Made by a program: the position numbers and the translations under genes
Source of the DNA: Saccharospirillum sp040881935
GTDB lineage: Bacteria; Pseudomonadota; Gammaproteobacteria; Pseudomonadales; Natronospirillaceae
Assembly (NCBI RefSeq): GCF_040881935.1
Contig: NZ_JBBECH010000051.1
Coordinates: 35,797 to 99,796 of the forward strand
DNA: 64,000 nt
Direction: 5' to 3'
Notes under the pieces: generated by a model
Databases searched by the model: none
Told to the model about the DNA's origin: nothing
What the model saw: the letters and a program-made list of their open reading frames with translations, nothing else
Shown: one piece after another, positions 43,438 to 51,275 of the stretch
How the letters are laid out: each line of letters opens with the position of its first letter
Position numbering within the stretch: the stretch's first letter is position 1

Positions 43438-44334
43438 TTAAGGCCACGCCGCAAAAGTGGTGTCTTCACTCGGTGCCTGTTTGCGAATTTTTCGCCGCCA
43501 GGTGCCGGGTGCATCGTCCATGTGTCGTTTGAAAAACCGGTTGAAATAGGCGGGGTCTTTGAAGCCCAGCCCGTATGCAACTTCGGCGACCGACAACGGC
43601 GAATGCGCCAGGCGCTGACAGGCCTCGCTGATCAGTTTGCGTTGGATCAGAGTGATGGGTGACTGGCCAATATCGCGCCGCGTTGCCGACTCCAGCCGTC
43701 GTTCAGTGACACCCATGTTTTCGGCGTAGTTGACCACCTTCCAGTGATCGCGAAAGTGCAATTCAATCAATTGCAAAAACCGTTGAAACAGCGTGGAACG
43801 AATACTGCCATCTTCCGTTTCCGGTGGCCGGTCGGCGTCTTGCCTGAACAGCAGCACCAGCAAGGTTGTAAGCTGCGCCGATACGACCGACTTCGCGCCA
43901 ATGTGATTCTCATACAGTTCTGACTTGATCGCTTCAAAACAGGGTTGAATACGTGCAATCAACTGATCATCAATTGATTTTATCTCATGCAGGGTATCGG
44001 CCAGTGATCGAAATGGAACGTTCGGTTCCAACTGACGGTTAACGGCCGGAATCAGCCAGTCTTCCGATACGGTGAGTAGCTGCCCCTGACTACCCGCTGC
44101 GAAATCACAACCGATTAACATACCAGCCGGTAACCAGGCCAGCATCGGTGCTTTCAGCTCGATGTGAGTGCCTTTGAATCGCGCCTTGCCAGAGCCTGCT
44201 CGCAGCAATATACATTGAGCAAAGTGGCGCCAGTCCTGCTTCGGTGCGGTCCAACTGGTTGGCGACTTGGGGTAGCGCACATCAATCAGGTCGAGATGTC
44301 GCTGAATCGGTTGTTGAATCGCTGTTTCGATCAT
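43438..44334 (-). CDS. AraC/XylS-family regulator (PobR/HpaA-like)
   Basis: A 298-residue regulator with an N-terminal cupin-like sensing domain (LRAGSGKARFKGTHIELKAPMLAWLPAGM) and a C-terminal pair of helix-turn-helix units (VVNYAENMGVTERRLESATRRDIGQSP and SVAEVAYGLGFKDPAYFNRFFKRHMDDAPGTWRR). This branch commonly responds to aromatic acids. It is divergent from the aldehyde dehydrogenase gene of the benzoylformate block and is its likely activator; a 14-bp palindrome lies in between at 44441-44454. Confidence 0.9.
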   Translation of the reverse strand: MIETAIQQPIQRHLDLIDVRYPKSPTSWTAPKQDWRHFAQCILLRAGSGKARFKGTHIELKAPMLAWLPAGMLIGCDFAAGSQGQLLTVSEDWLIPAVNRQLEPNVPFRSLADTLHEIKSIDDQLIARIQPCFEAIKSELYENHIGAKSVVSAQLTTLLVLLFRQDADRPPETEDGSIRSTLFQRFLQLIELHFRDHWKVVNYAENMGVTERRLESATRRDIGQSPITLIQRKLISEACQRLAHSPLSVAEVAYGLGFKDPAYFNRFFKRHMDDAPGTWRRKIRKQAPSEDTTFAAWP

Positions 44335-44440
44335 TTTTTAACCTCGAAGTGGTGGTTAATGTACAATTTATCGTTGATTAAATGCAATTAAAACCAGTTC
44401 ACGCCGGAGGTTCTTTTGGCTATGGTTCTCCCATAACAAC

Positions 44441-44454
44441 TCGATGCGCATCGA
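44441..44454. promoter_or_regulatory. 14-bp perfect palindrome upstream of aldehyde dehydrogenase
   Basis: TCGATGCGCATCGA is perfectly self-complementary and lies 31 bp before the dehydrogenase ATG, in the araC-aldehyde dehydrogenase intergenic region. It could be an operator. An in-frame ATG inside it (44444) would give a longer protein but has no ribosome binding site. Confidence 0.45.
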
Positions 44455-44485
44455 TCCGATTAAAAATAATTGCGAGGATCACTTC

Positions 44486-45937
44486 ATGTTTGAAGTTTCC
44501 ATGCTGGTGAATAATCAGCAAAAACATGCTCAGAATAACCGCACCTATGAGTGCAAGAACCCCATTTCCGGTGAGGTGGTTTCAGTAGCGGCTGCAGCGT
44601 CCGTAAGCGATGCCATGTCTGCAGCAGACGCCGCCGCAGCCGCTTTTCCGGTCTGGTCCGGTATGGCACCGAACGAACGTCGCAGCATTTTGTTAAAAGC
44701 CGCAGACTGCCTGGCTGCCAAAGCTGATGAGGCTGCGCAAACTGTGATGCAGGAAATGGGTGCAACGCCGATGTGGGGTGGATTCAATATTCATCTGGCG
44801 TCGTCCATGTTGCGTGAAGCGGCTTCAATGACCACTCAGCTAAACGGAGAGATTGTTCCCTCCGATGTACCGGGGTTGACAGCGATGGCCGTGCGTCAAC
44901 CGGTAGGTGTGGTATTGGGTATTGCCCCCTGGAACGCCCCCATTATTCTGGGTGTACGATCCATTGCTATGCCGCTGGCATGTGGCAATACCGTAGTGTT
45001 TAAAGCCTCGGAAATCTGCCCGGCAACGCACCAGTTGATCGCTCAGTCGCTGATTGAAGCAGGTGCCCCCGAAGGCGTGATCAATATGGTCACCAACGCA
45101 CCTGAAGATGCACCGAACATCGTAAAAGCGCTGATTGAGCACCCTGCCATTCGACGGGTTAATTTCACCGGCTCGACGCGAGTAGGTCGGATTATCGCCA
45201 GCCTCTGTGCCGAGAATCTCAAGCCTGCGTTGTTGGAGTTGGGTGGTAAGGCACCGATGATCGTACTGGACGATGCTGATGTAGACGCCGCAGTGAATGC
45301 TGCTGCATTTGGTGCTTACATGAATCAGGGTCAGATTTGCATGTCGACTGAACGCCTCATTGTAACGCCCGGCATTGCTGATGAGCTGATCGACAAACTG
45401 GCTGCCAAAGCACGCACCATTACGGCGGCTGCCCCGGAGAAAGGCGAGGCCATTCTCGGTTCGGTGGTGAACGCGGCTGCACTTGAACGCTTAAACCGAC
45501 TGGTTGCCGATGCCGAAAAGAAAGGCGCTAAGGTGCTCTCGGGTGGGCAGGCGGATACCGTATTGATGGATGCAACGCTGATCGATGGCGTAACCAGTTC
45601 GATGCAAATTTATTCCGAAGAGTCATTCGGGCCTGTGCTGTCCGTCATTCGCGCCCAGAACGAAGAAGATGCTATCCGAATCGCCAACGACAGTGACTAT
45701 GGGTTGTCTTCTGCTGTATTCAGTCAGGACTACAACAAGGCCATGGCCATTGTTAACCGGATTGAAAGTGGTATCTGTCACATCAATGGACCAACGGTTC
45801 AGGATGAAGCACAAATGCCGTTTGGTGGTGTTAAGGGGAGCGGTTATGGCCGGTTTGGCAGTAAAGCCGCTATTAATGAATTTACTGAATTACGCTGGAT
45901 AACCAACCAGGCTGGGAAGCGTCATTACCCATTCTGA
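44486..45937 (+). CDS. Aldehyde dehydrogenase, probably benzaldehyde or other aromatic aldehyde
   Basis: A 483-residue NAD(P)-dependent aldehyde dehydrogenase. Visible are GIAPWNAPIILGVRSIAMPLACGNTVVFK (cofactor site), FTGSTRVGR, the general base in LLELGGKAP (near residue 251), and the catalytic cysteine in NQGQICMSTERL (near 284), ending in FGGVKGSGYGRFG. It resembles salicylaldehyde, vanillin and benzaldehyde dehydrogenases. I start at the ATG at 44486 with a GAGGATC site; an upstream ATG at 44444 is in frame. The benzoylformate decarboxylase gene downstream makes benzaldehyde the likely substrate. Confidence 0.9.
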   Translation: MFEVSMLVNNQQKHAQNNRTYECKNPISGEVVSVAAAASVSDAMSAADAAAAAFPVWSGMAPNERRSILLKAADCLAAKADEAAQTVMQEMGATPMWGGFNIHLASSMLREAASMTTQLNGEIVPSDVPGLTAMAVRQPVGVVLGIAPWNAPIILGVRSIAMPLACGNTVVFKASEICPATHQLIAQSLIEAGAPEGVINMVTNAPEDAPNIVKALIEHPAIRRVNFTGSTRVGRIIASLCAENLKPALLELGGKAPMIVLDDADVDAAVNAAAFGAYMNQGQICMSTERLIVTPGIADELIDKLAAKARTITAAAPEKGEAILGSVVNAAALERLNRLVADAEKKGAKVLSGGQADTVLMDATLIDGVTSSMQIYSEESFGPVLSVIRAQNEEDAIRIANDSDYGLSSAVFSQDYNKAMAIVNRIESGICHINGPTVQDEAQMPFGGVKGSGYGRFGSKAAINEFTELRWITNQAGKRHYPF

Positions 45938-46343
45938 TAATTGATCCAGATCAATGAATGGAGTGCCATTGAAAAGTAATAAGGAGTCTCTGTTGTTAGT
46001 TTTATAACCTTGGAGAAGTATGTTCTGGTCAAGGAATGGAATTAATAAATATAGATTTCCATCGAACACAGAAAATATCTGAATAAATAGTGATTTACAT
46101 GGGGATACAGGATGTTTGCCCCTTCGCTGGATGGCCTGGAAATACCAGACCCGCACTATAAGTGCCGACTCGACAGGATATCGCGTTGCACTGATTAAAC
46201 TGGCAATGCTTTGATTGCCGGAGAATGCCTTGCGCTCTCTGGTTTGGGGAGGTGTTTGCCCGAAAAACCTGAAACGAAATATCGGTAAACGGTTCTGACT
46301 GAAAGTAGTCATTATTCATGACAAAAAAAATGAGGTAACAATC
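45938..46343. other. Intergenic region with degenerate reading frame, no supported gene
   Basis: A 406-bp gap before tctC. Read on the plus strand from about 46107, one frame contains protein-like stretches (VCPFAGWPGNTRPAL, LNWQCFDCRRMPCALWFGEV) interrupted by several stop codons, which looks like a decayed coding remnant. I cannot name its family. A minus-strand frame over the same bases is a shadow. The last bases, AATGAGGTAACAATC, provide the ribosome binding site of tctC. Confidence 0.4.
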
Positions 46344-47387
46344 ATGCGGAATATCACAAAAAATCTGTCAATGCTCGCGCTAGCATTGGGCACTACAGCT
46401 GCGCTGAGCATGCCAGCCAATGCTGAATCTGCTGAAGAATTTTACGATGGCAAAACGCTGCGGTTCATGAGTACAACCGGCGCCGGTGGCACTATGGACC
46501 TGTACATGCTGCTGACCATGAAACATATGGAAAAGCATTTGCCTGAGAGTATGGATACCGTGCTTGAGCATCGAACGGGTGCTGGCGGCGCCGTGGGTGC
46601 CAACTACCTTTTCCAGGCGGCCCCGAAGGATGGCACCATCATCGGTATGCCAGTGCCAGCTATTGTGTCTTCAAAGTTCGCCAATCCGGACACCATTCGT
46701 TATGAAGCCGATGAATTTCAGGCCGTTGGTCGCATTGTCGACTTGCCACGCATCTATGTTGCCCGTGGTGACGCCGGTTATTCAAGCCTGACCGAATTGG
46801 CCGACTCAGGTGAGCAAAGCAACCATGGCATCATGACCGTGGGCACCTCTTTCCACCAGTATATGGCCATCGCCAACCTGGGGCTGGGCACAAACTTCAG
46901 AGAGGTCGCTGGCTACAGCGGTGGTGGCCCAACCTTCCTGGCCATGGAACAAGGTGAAGTTGCAAGCACTACAGCTGAACCCGCTAACCTGTTTGCCAAC
47001 AAATGGCACCTGGTCGAAAGTGGTGATGTGAATGTATTGGCCATCGGTGGTCTGGAGCGTATGGGGCAATTGCCGGATACGCCAACCATTATGGAGTTGA
47101 TTGACGAGTCGAACGATTACTACGACATCGCCCGTTCAGTGGTTTCGTCAGGTGCCATTGGTTTGTCGCTGATCGCACCTCCGGGGGTTCCGGAAGATCG
47201 TATCGAATTCCTGCGCGAGGCGTTCAATGCAACCATGGCTGACCCTGAATTCATTGCGGAAGCCCAGGAGCGGAGCATTCCAATCAATCCGCAAACCGGC
47301 GAGTACGTGGATACGGTGATTGCCGACTCGGCTAACGTCAGTGAAAACGTTAAAGCCTGGTTTTTTGAAATGGCACAGGGCAACTAA
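46344..47387 (+). CDS. Tripartite tricarboxylate (TTT) transporter binding protein (TctC family)
   Basis: A 347-residue periplasmic protein with a signal peptide ending near ANAESA (about residue 27). The Bug/TctC features are seen: FYDGKTLRFMSTTGAGGTMDLYMLL at the N-terminus, HRTGAGGAVGANYLFQAAPKDGTIIG, and GLSLIAPPGVPEDRIEFLREAF near the end. It serves the fused TctA-TctB permease encoded downstream. By context the ligand is probably benzoylformate or another aromatic alpha-keto or carboxylic acid. An intrinsic terminator separates it from the permease gene. Confidence 0.92.
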   Translation: MRNITKNLSMLALALGTTAALSMPANAESAEEFYDGKTLRFMSTTGAGGTMDLYMLLTMKHMEKHLPESMDTVLEHRTGAGGAVGANYLFQAAPKDGTIIGMPVPAIVSSKFANPDTIRYEADEFQAVGRIVDLPRIYVARGDAGYSSLTELADSGEQSNHGIMTVGTSFHQYMAIANLGLGTNFREVAGYSGGGPTFLAMEQGEVASTTAEPANLFANKWHLVESGDVNVLAIGGLERMGQLPDTPTIMELIDESNDYYDIARSVVSSGAIGLSLIAPPGVPEDRIEFLREAFNATMADPEFIAEAQERSIPINPQTGEYVDTVIADSANVSENVKAWFFEMAQGN

Positions 47388-47445
47388 AAGCGCGTTGCGT
47401 TTCATGCCTGGCCGGAGCCTCTGGCTCCGGTTAATTGATATCTGA

Positions 47446-47476
47446 GACAGGCTGCAATGAGCAGTCTGTCTTTTTT
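47446..47476 (+). terminator. Intrinsic terminator/attenuator between tctC and tctAB
   Basis: GACAGGCTGC, AATGA loop, GCAGTCTGTC forms a 10-bp stem (one G-U) followed immediately by six T. A second hairpin CCGGAGCC/GGCTCCGG lies just upstream at 47412-47430. This is the strongest terminator-like signal among the binding-protein/permease junctions and should cap permease expression. It also covers an upstream ATG (47457), which argues for the permease start at 47490. Confidence 0.82.
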
Positions 47477-47489
47477 AGGAGTGTTTTTC

Positions 47490-49493
47490 ATGCAAGCAGA
47501 CCTGTTGGGTGCTATGGGCAGTGCCTTTGGCATGTTGACCGAGGCGTCTACACTGTTCCATCTGTTTATTGGTGTGTTGATCGGCAGCCTGCTATCGGTC
47601 ATACCCGGTGTTGGCGGCCTGATGGGCATGGCGTTATTACTTCCCTTTACCTTTAGCATGTCGCCGGTTGAGGCGATGGCATTTTTGGTGGCAGCGATGG
47701 CTGTCATGTCGACGGCCGATTCAATACCGGCCATTTTATTTGGTGTGCCGGGCACGCCGACCTCCATGGTGACCGTGCTCGACGGTTACCCTATGGCCAA
47801 GCGTGGCGAGGCAGGCCGTGCACTGGGTGCCGCCTTTACCTCTTCCGTTGTCGGTGGGGTTATCGGTGCGCTGGTACTGGTCATTATTATTCCCGTTGTG
47901 CTGCCTATTTTAATGGGCTCTACGTCCCCCGAGTTACTGGCATTCTGCATCATGGGCCTCGCCATGGTGGGCGCGCTGGCCGGTGGCTCCATTGCAAAAG
48001 GGTTGGGTGCCAGTTTAATCGGTGTGTTACTGGCGTTTATCGGCCAGGAGGATACCACCGCAACTCTGCGCTGGACCTTCGATACTATTTACCTGTGGGA
48101 TGGTCTGCACATTTTGGTTATGGCATTGGGTATTTATGCATTGCCCGAATTAGCTGACCTGGCCATACAGAACAAATCGATTGCCTCGGATGAGGACAAG
48201 AGCAAACCGATGAAGGGTGTCACCCAGGGCGCACGCGATACTTACGACAACGCCTGGCCGGTTGCCCGTAATTCCGTTATGAGCTCACTGCTGGGCATTA
48301 TTCCGGCGATCGGTCCATCGATCATTCCCTGGCTGATTTATTCCTACACAACCATGCGCAGCAAAGTGTCGAGCAATTTTGGCAAAGGTGATGTGCGCGG
48401 GGTTATTGCCTCCGAGTCGTCCAACAATGCAACGGTAGGTGGCTCCTTGCTGCCAACGGTAGCGCTGGGTGTACCCGGTTCCGCACCCATGGCTTTGTTG
48501 CTCGGTGCCATGTTGCTGCACGGCATCGCTCCCGGCCCTAATATGCTCAGTTCCAACCTGGACATGACCTACATGATGGTCTGGGGAATTGTTGCGGCGA
48601 ATATCGTCGGTGGGTTCGTGGCGTTGGCGATGGCCAAGCCATTGTCGCGGGTTGTTTTTGTCCGCTCCACGGTGCTGGTACCGCTGATTACCTCGGTCGT
48701 GTTTATTGGTGCAGTGCAATCCACTCGCCAGTGGGAAGACGGTTTGTTTCTCTTACTGGTGGGCTTTCTTGGCTGGGTGATGAAACGGGTGCGCTGGCCA
48801 CGGGCACCTCTGTTTCTGGCTTTCATACTGGCGCCTTTGGTCGAGAAGTATTACTTCATTTCCATGAACGTTCATGGCTGGGGCTGGACATTGCGCCCAG
48901 CCGTGGCTGTGCTTTTGGCGATTACAGCTCTGTTTATTCTGGGTGTGATTGTTAGCCGGGTTATCAAGACCCGCAAAGCATTGAAAGGGAAGGTCACCCT
49001 AGCCTGGACACCGACCTGGAATCTCGATGTGGCGTTCTCACTCGGTGTGATGGTGATGATGATACTGGCCTATTTTTCCGCCGGCGAATGGCGGTTCGAT
49101 GCGGGCATAATGCCGCGAGTTGCAGCGACACTGGGCTTTCTGATGGCACTGTTCTCTTTGCTGGGTATTTTTGTGACGGTTAAATCCAGCGAAGGTGAAA
49201 CGGCCGAAGAAGTACATTTTGATCTTGAGACCGATTTTGGCGAGCTGACGCCCAAACAGATTTTGCTGGGCGGTGTGAAATACCTGGCTTTATTAGCCTG
49301 GTTTGGTGTGCTTGCCTGGTCTGTAGGTCTTATTGCAGCGTTACCGGTTTATCTGATCAGCTACATGCTGCTCGGTCGCGAACGGCTGAAACTGGTGCTG
49401 CCTCTGTCGTTGCTGTTCTGGGGGTTCTGCTGGTTTGCCTTTGTCTACATTCTTGATCTGGCGTGGCCAGCTCCGCTGTTTACTCTGTTCTGA
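47490..49493 (+). CDS. TTT transporter permease, TctA fused to TctB-like domain
   Basis: A 667-residue membrane protein starting at the ATG at 47490 with AGGAG eight bases upstream. Residues 1-500 are TctA: GVGGLMGMALLLPFTFSM, ADSIPAILFGVPGTPTSMVTVLDGYPM, SLLPTVALGVPGSAPMALLLGAM. After a polar linker, about residues 510-667 form a TctB-like four-helix region (LDVAFSLGVMVMMILAYFSAGEWRFDAGIMPRVAATLG, then two helices at the C-terminus). The usual separate tctB gene is absent, so the fusion supplies both permease subunits. The stop lies 14 bp before the decarboxylase ATG. Confidence 0.9.
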   Translation: MQADLLGAMGSAFGMLTEASTLFHLFIGVLIGSLLSVIPGVGGLMGMALLLPFTFSMSPVEAMAFLVAAMAVMSTADSIPAILFGVPGTPTSMVTVLDGYPMAKRGEAGRALGAAFTSSVVGGVIGALVLVIIIPVVLPILMGSTSPELLAFCIMGLAMVGALAGGSIAKGLGASLIGVLLAFIGQEDTTATLRWTFDTIYLWDGLHILVMALGIYALPELADLAIQNKSIASDEDKSKPMKGVTQGARDTYDNAWPVARNSVMSSLLGIIPAIGPSIIPWLIYSYTTMRSKVSSNFGKGDVRGVIASESSNNATVGGSLLPTVALGVPGSAPMALLLGAMLLHGIAPGPNMLSSNLDMTYMMVWGIVAANIVGGFVALAMAKPLSRVVFVRSTVLVPLITSVVFIGAVQSTRQWEDGLFLLLVGFLGWVMKRVRWPRAPLFLAFILAPLVEKYYFISMNVHGWGWTLRPAVAVLLAITALFILGVIVSRVIKTRKALKGKVTLAWTPTWNLDVAFSLGVMVMMILAYFSAGEWRFDAGIMPRVAATLGFLMALFSLLGIFVTVKSSEGETAEEVHFDLETDFGELTPKQILLGGVKYLALLAWFGVLAWSVGLIAALPVYLISYMLLGRERLKLVLPLSLLFWGFCWFAFVYILDLAWPAPLFTLF

Positions 49494-49507
49494 ACGGGAT
49501 GACCACC

Positions 49508-51088
49508 ATGACAAAAACTGTAAAAGATATTTCATACCAGGTGCTGCGCCACCAGGGCATGACGACGGTGTTCGGTAACCCGGGGTCGAACGAGTTACCC
49601 TTTCTGAAAGGGTTCCCCGAAGACTTTCGCTACATTTTGGGTCTGCATGAGGGCGCGGTTGTTGGCATGGCCGATGGTTTTGCCCAGGCCAGCGGCTTGC
49701 CAACGCTGGTCAACCTTCATGCTGCCGCTGGCACCGGCAATGCCATGGGCGCACTGACTAATGCAGTTTACTCACACAGCCCATTGGTAATAACGGCCGG
49801 TCAGCAATCGCGGCACCTTGTCGGTATGGAAGGCATGCTGGCCAATGTCGATGCCAATCTGTTGCCACGCCCGCTGGTTAAATGGAGCGGTGAACCGACC
49901 TGTGCAACGGATGTCCCTCGCATGCTGAGTCAGGCTATTAACACGGCCAATCAACCTGCAAAAGGGCCGGTGTATCTGTCAATCCCACTGGATGACTGGG
50001 CGCAGGCATCCAGTACCAACAGCGAGTATTTACTGTCCCGAACCGTACAGACAGCAAGTTCGCCCTCTGAAAGCCAATTAAAATGGCTCGCCGACGCGTT
50101 GTCGGAGGCGACGAGTCCGGCACTGGTGTTGGGGCCGGGCGTGGACGCCGTTAAAGCAAACGCCAGTGCCGTAGCCTTGGCCGAGCGGCTGGGTGCCGTC
50201 GGCTGGATTGCACCCTCGGAATCGCGCTGCCCTTTCCCAACCGATCATCCAGCTTTTCGCGGTACGCTGCCGATATCAGAGAAAGGTCTGAATGAGGCCC
50301 TGGCGGGGCATGACCTGGTGCTGGTTGTGGGTGCGCCGGTGTTTCGCTATCACCAGAATATACCGGGTGACTTTCTGGCGCCGGGGACCCGACTGATCCA
50401 CCTGACGGACGACCCGGCTGAAGCAAGCCGGGCGCCACTGGGCGAAGCGCTGGTGGGCGACATTGCCGCCATGCTGGCGGCGTTGCCTGAGCGTATTGTC
50501 GGTGAACAACGTGCCCAGCCAGTTGCAAGATCGTTACCGCCGCCGGGTAAGGATGAAGCCGACCGGATGCACCCCGATACCGTTTTCCGCATCGTCAATG
50601 AGCTTGCTCCAAGTGACGCCATATACGTGAAGGAAGCGACGGCCACCAAAGGACCATTCTGGGCCAACATCATCATGCGCGAACCGGGCAGCTTTTATTT
50701 CCCGGCAGCCGGTGGATTGGGCTTTGGTATGCCGGCGGCGGTAGGGGTGCAACTGGCGCAACCGCAACGCCAGGTCATCGCGTTGATTGGCGACGGGTCG
50801 GCCAACTACAACATTACCGCCCTGTGGACGGCTGCCCGCTACCGAATTCCGGTGGTGTTTATCATCCTGAAAAACGGCACCTATGGCGCACTGCGTCGTT
50901 TTGCCAAACTAATGGATGCCGAAGATGTACCCGGCCTTGATGTGCCGGGTATCGACTTCTGTTCAATTGCGCGGGGTTATGGGGTAGACGCCTGTGCAGC
51001 CACTAATGCAGATACCTTGTCTGCTTGCCTGACACATGCGTTTTCGCAAGATAAACCGTATTTGATTGAAGTATCGACCTCGTTTTAA
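49508..51088 (+). CDS. mdlC: Benzoylformate decarboxylase
   Basis: A 526-residue thiamine-diphosphate enzyme that decarboxylates benzoylformate to benzaldehyde. Alignment by eye to the known enzyme is close throughout. The active-site residues are kept: Ser27 in GNPGSNELPFLK, the cofactor-activating Glu in LHEGAVVG, His in NLHAAAGTGNAMGAL, and His in APVFRYHQN. The thiamine site is IGDGSANYNITALWTAARY with the downstream Asn in KNGTYGALRRF. It is the last gene of the aldehyde dehydrogenase-TTT block. No mandelate dehydrogenase is seen. Confidence 0.93.
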   Translation: MTKTVKDISYQVLRHQGMTTVFGNPGSNELPFLKGFPEDFRYILGLHEGAVVGMADGFAQASGLPTLVNLHAAAGTGNAMGALTNAVYSHSPLVITAGQQSRHLVGMEGMLANVDANLLPRPLVKWSGEPTCATDVPRMLSQAINTANQPAKGPVYLSIPLDDWAQASSTNSEYLLSRTVQTASSPSESQLKWLADALSEATSPALVLGPGVDAVKANASAVALAERLGAVGWIAPSESRCPFPTDHPAFRGTLPISEKGLNEALAGHDLVLVVGAPVFRYHQNIPGDFLAPGTRLIHLTDDPAEASRAPLGEALVGDIAAMLAALPERIVGEQRAQPVARSLPPPGKDEADRMHPDTVFRIVNELAPSDAIYVKEATATKGPFWANIIMREPGSFYFPAAGGLGFGMPAAVGVQLAQPQRQVIALIGDGSANYNITALWTAARYRIPVVFIILKNGTYGALRRFAKLMDAEDVPGLDVPGIDFCSIARGYGVDACAATNADTLSACLTHAFSQDKPYLIEVSTSF

Positions 51089-51159
51089 CAGCGTTACACC
51101 GCTAAATAGCGCAGCAGCTCAAAGCCTTAACCCCTACTGTCGTTACTGGTGGGGATACC

Positions 51160-51178
51160 GGTGGCATTCTGTGCCACC
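51160..51178. terminator. Weak hairpin between convergent mdlC and sulfatase genes
   Basis: GGTGGCA and TGCCACC form a 7-bp stem with a TTCTG loop in the 187-bp convergent gap. No T run follows on either strand, so termination is uncertain. Nothing else is seen in the gap. Confidence 0.35.
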
Positions 51179-51275
51179 TGTGGATCTGGTTGAACCGCAG
51201 CCGCTCCGGGCTATCGTTGCGCGCCAATTCGGTCGTTACCCAAGCTGCCATTCGCGCCACCCAGAAAATTAACGA

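Noticed and set aside
45890..46312. 140-codon minus-strand frame overlapping the aldehyde dehydrogenase end
   Set aside because: It runs opposite to a well-supported gene and no family is recognisable; the better reading of the gap is a plus-strand remnant.
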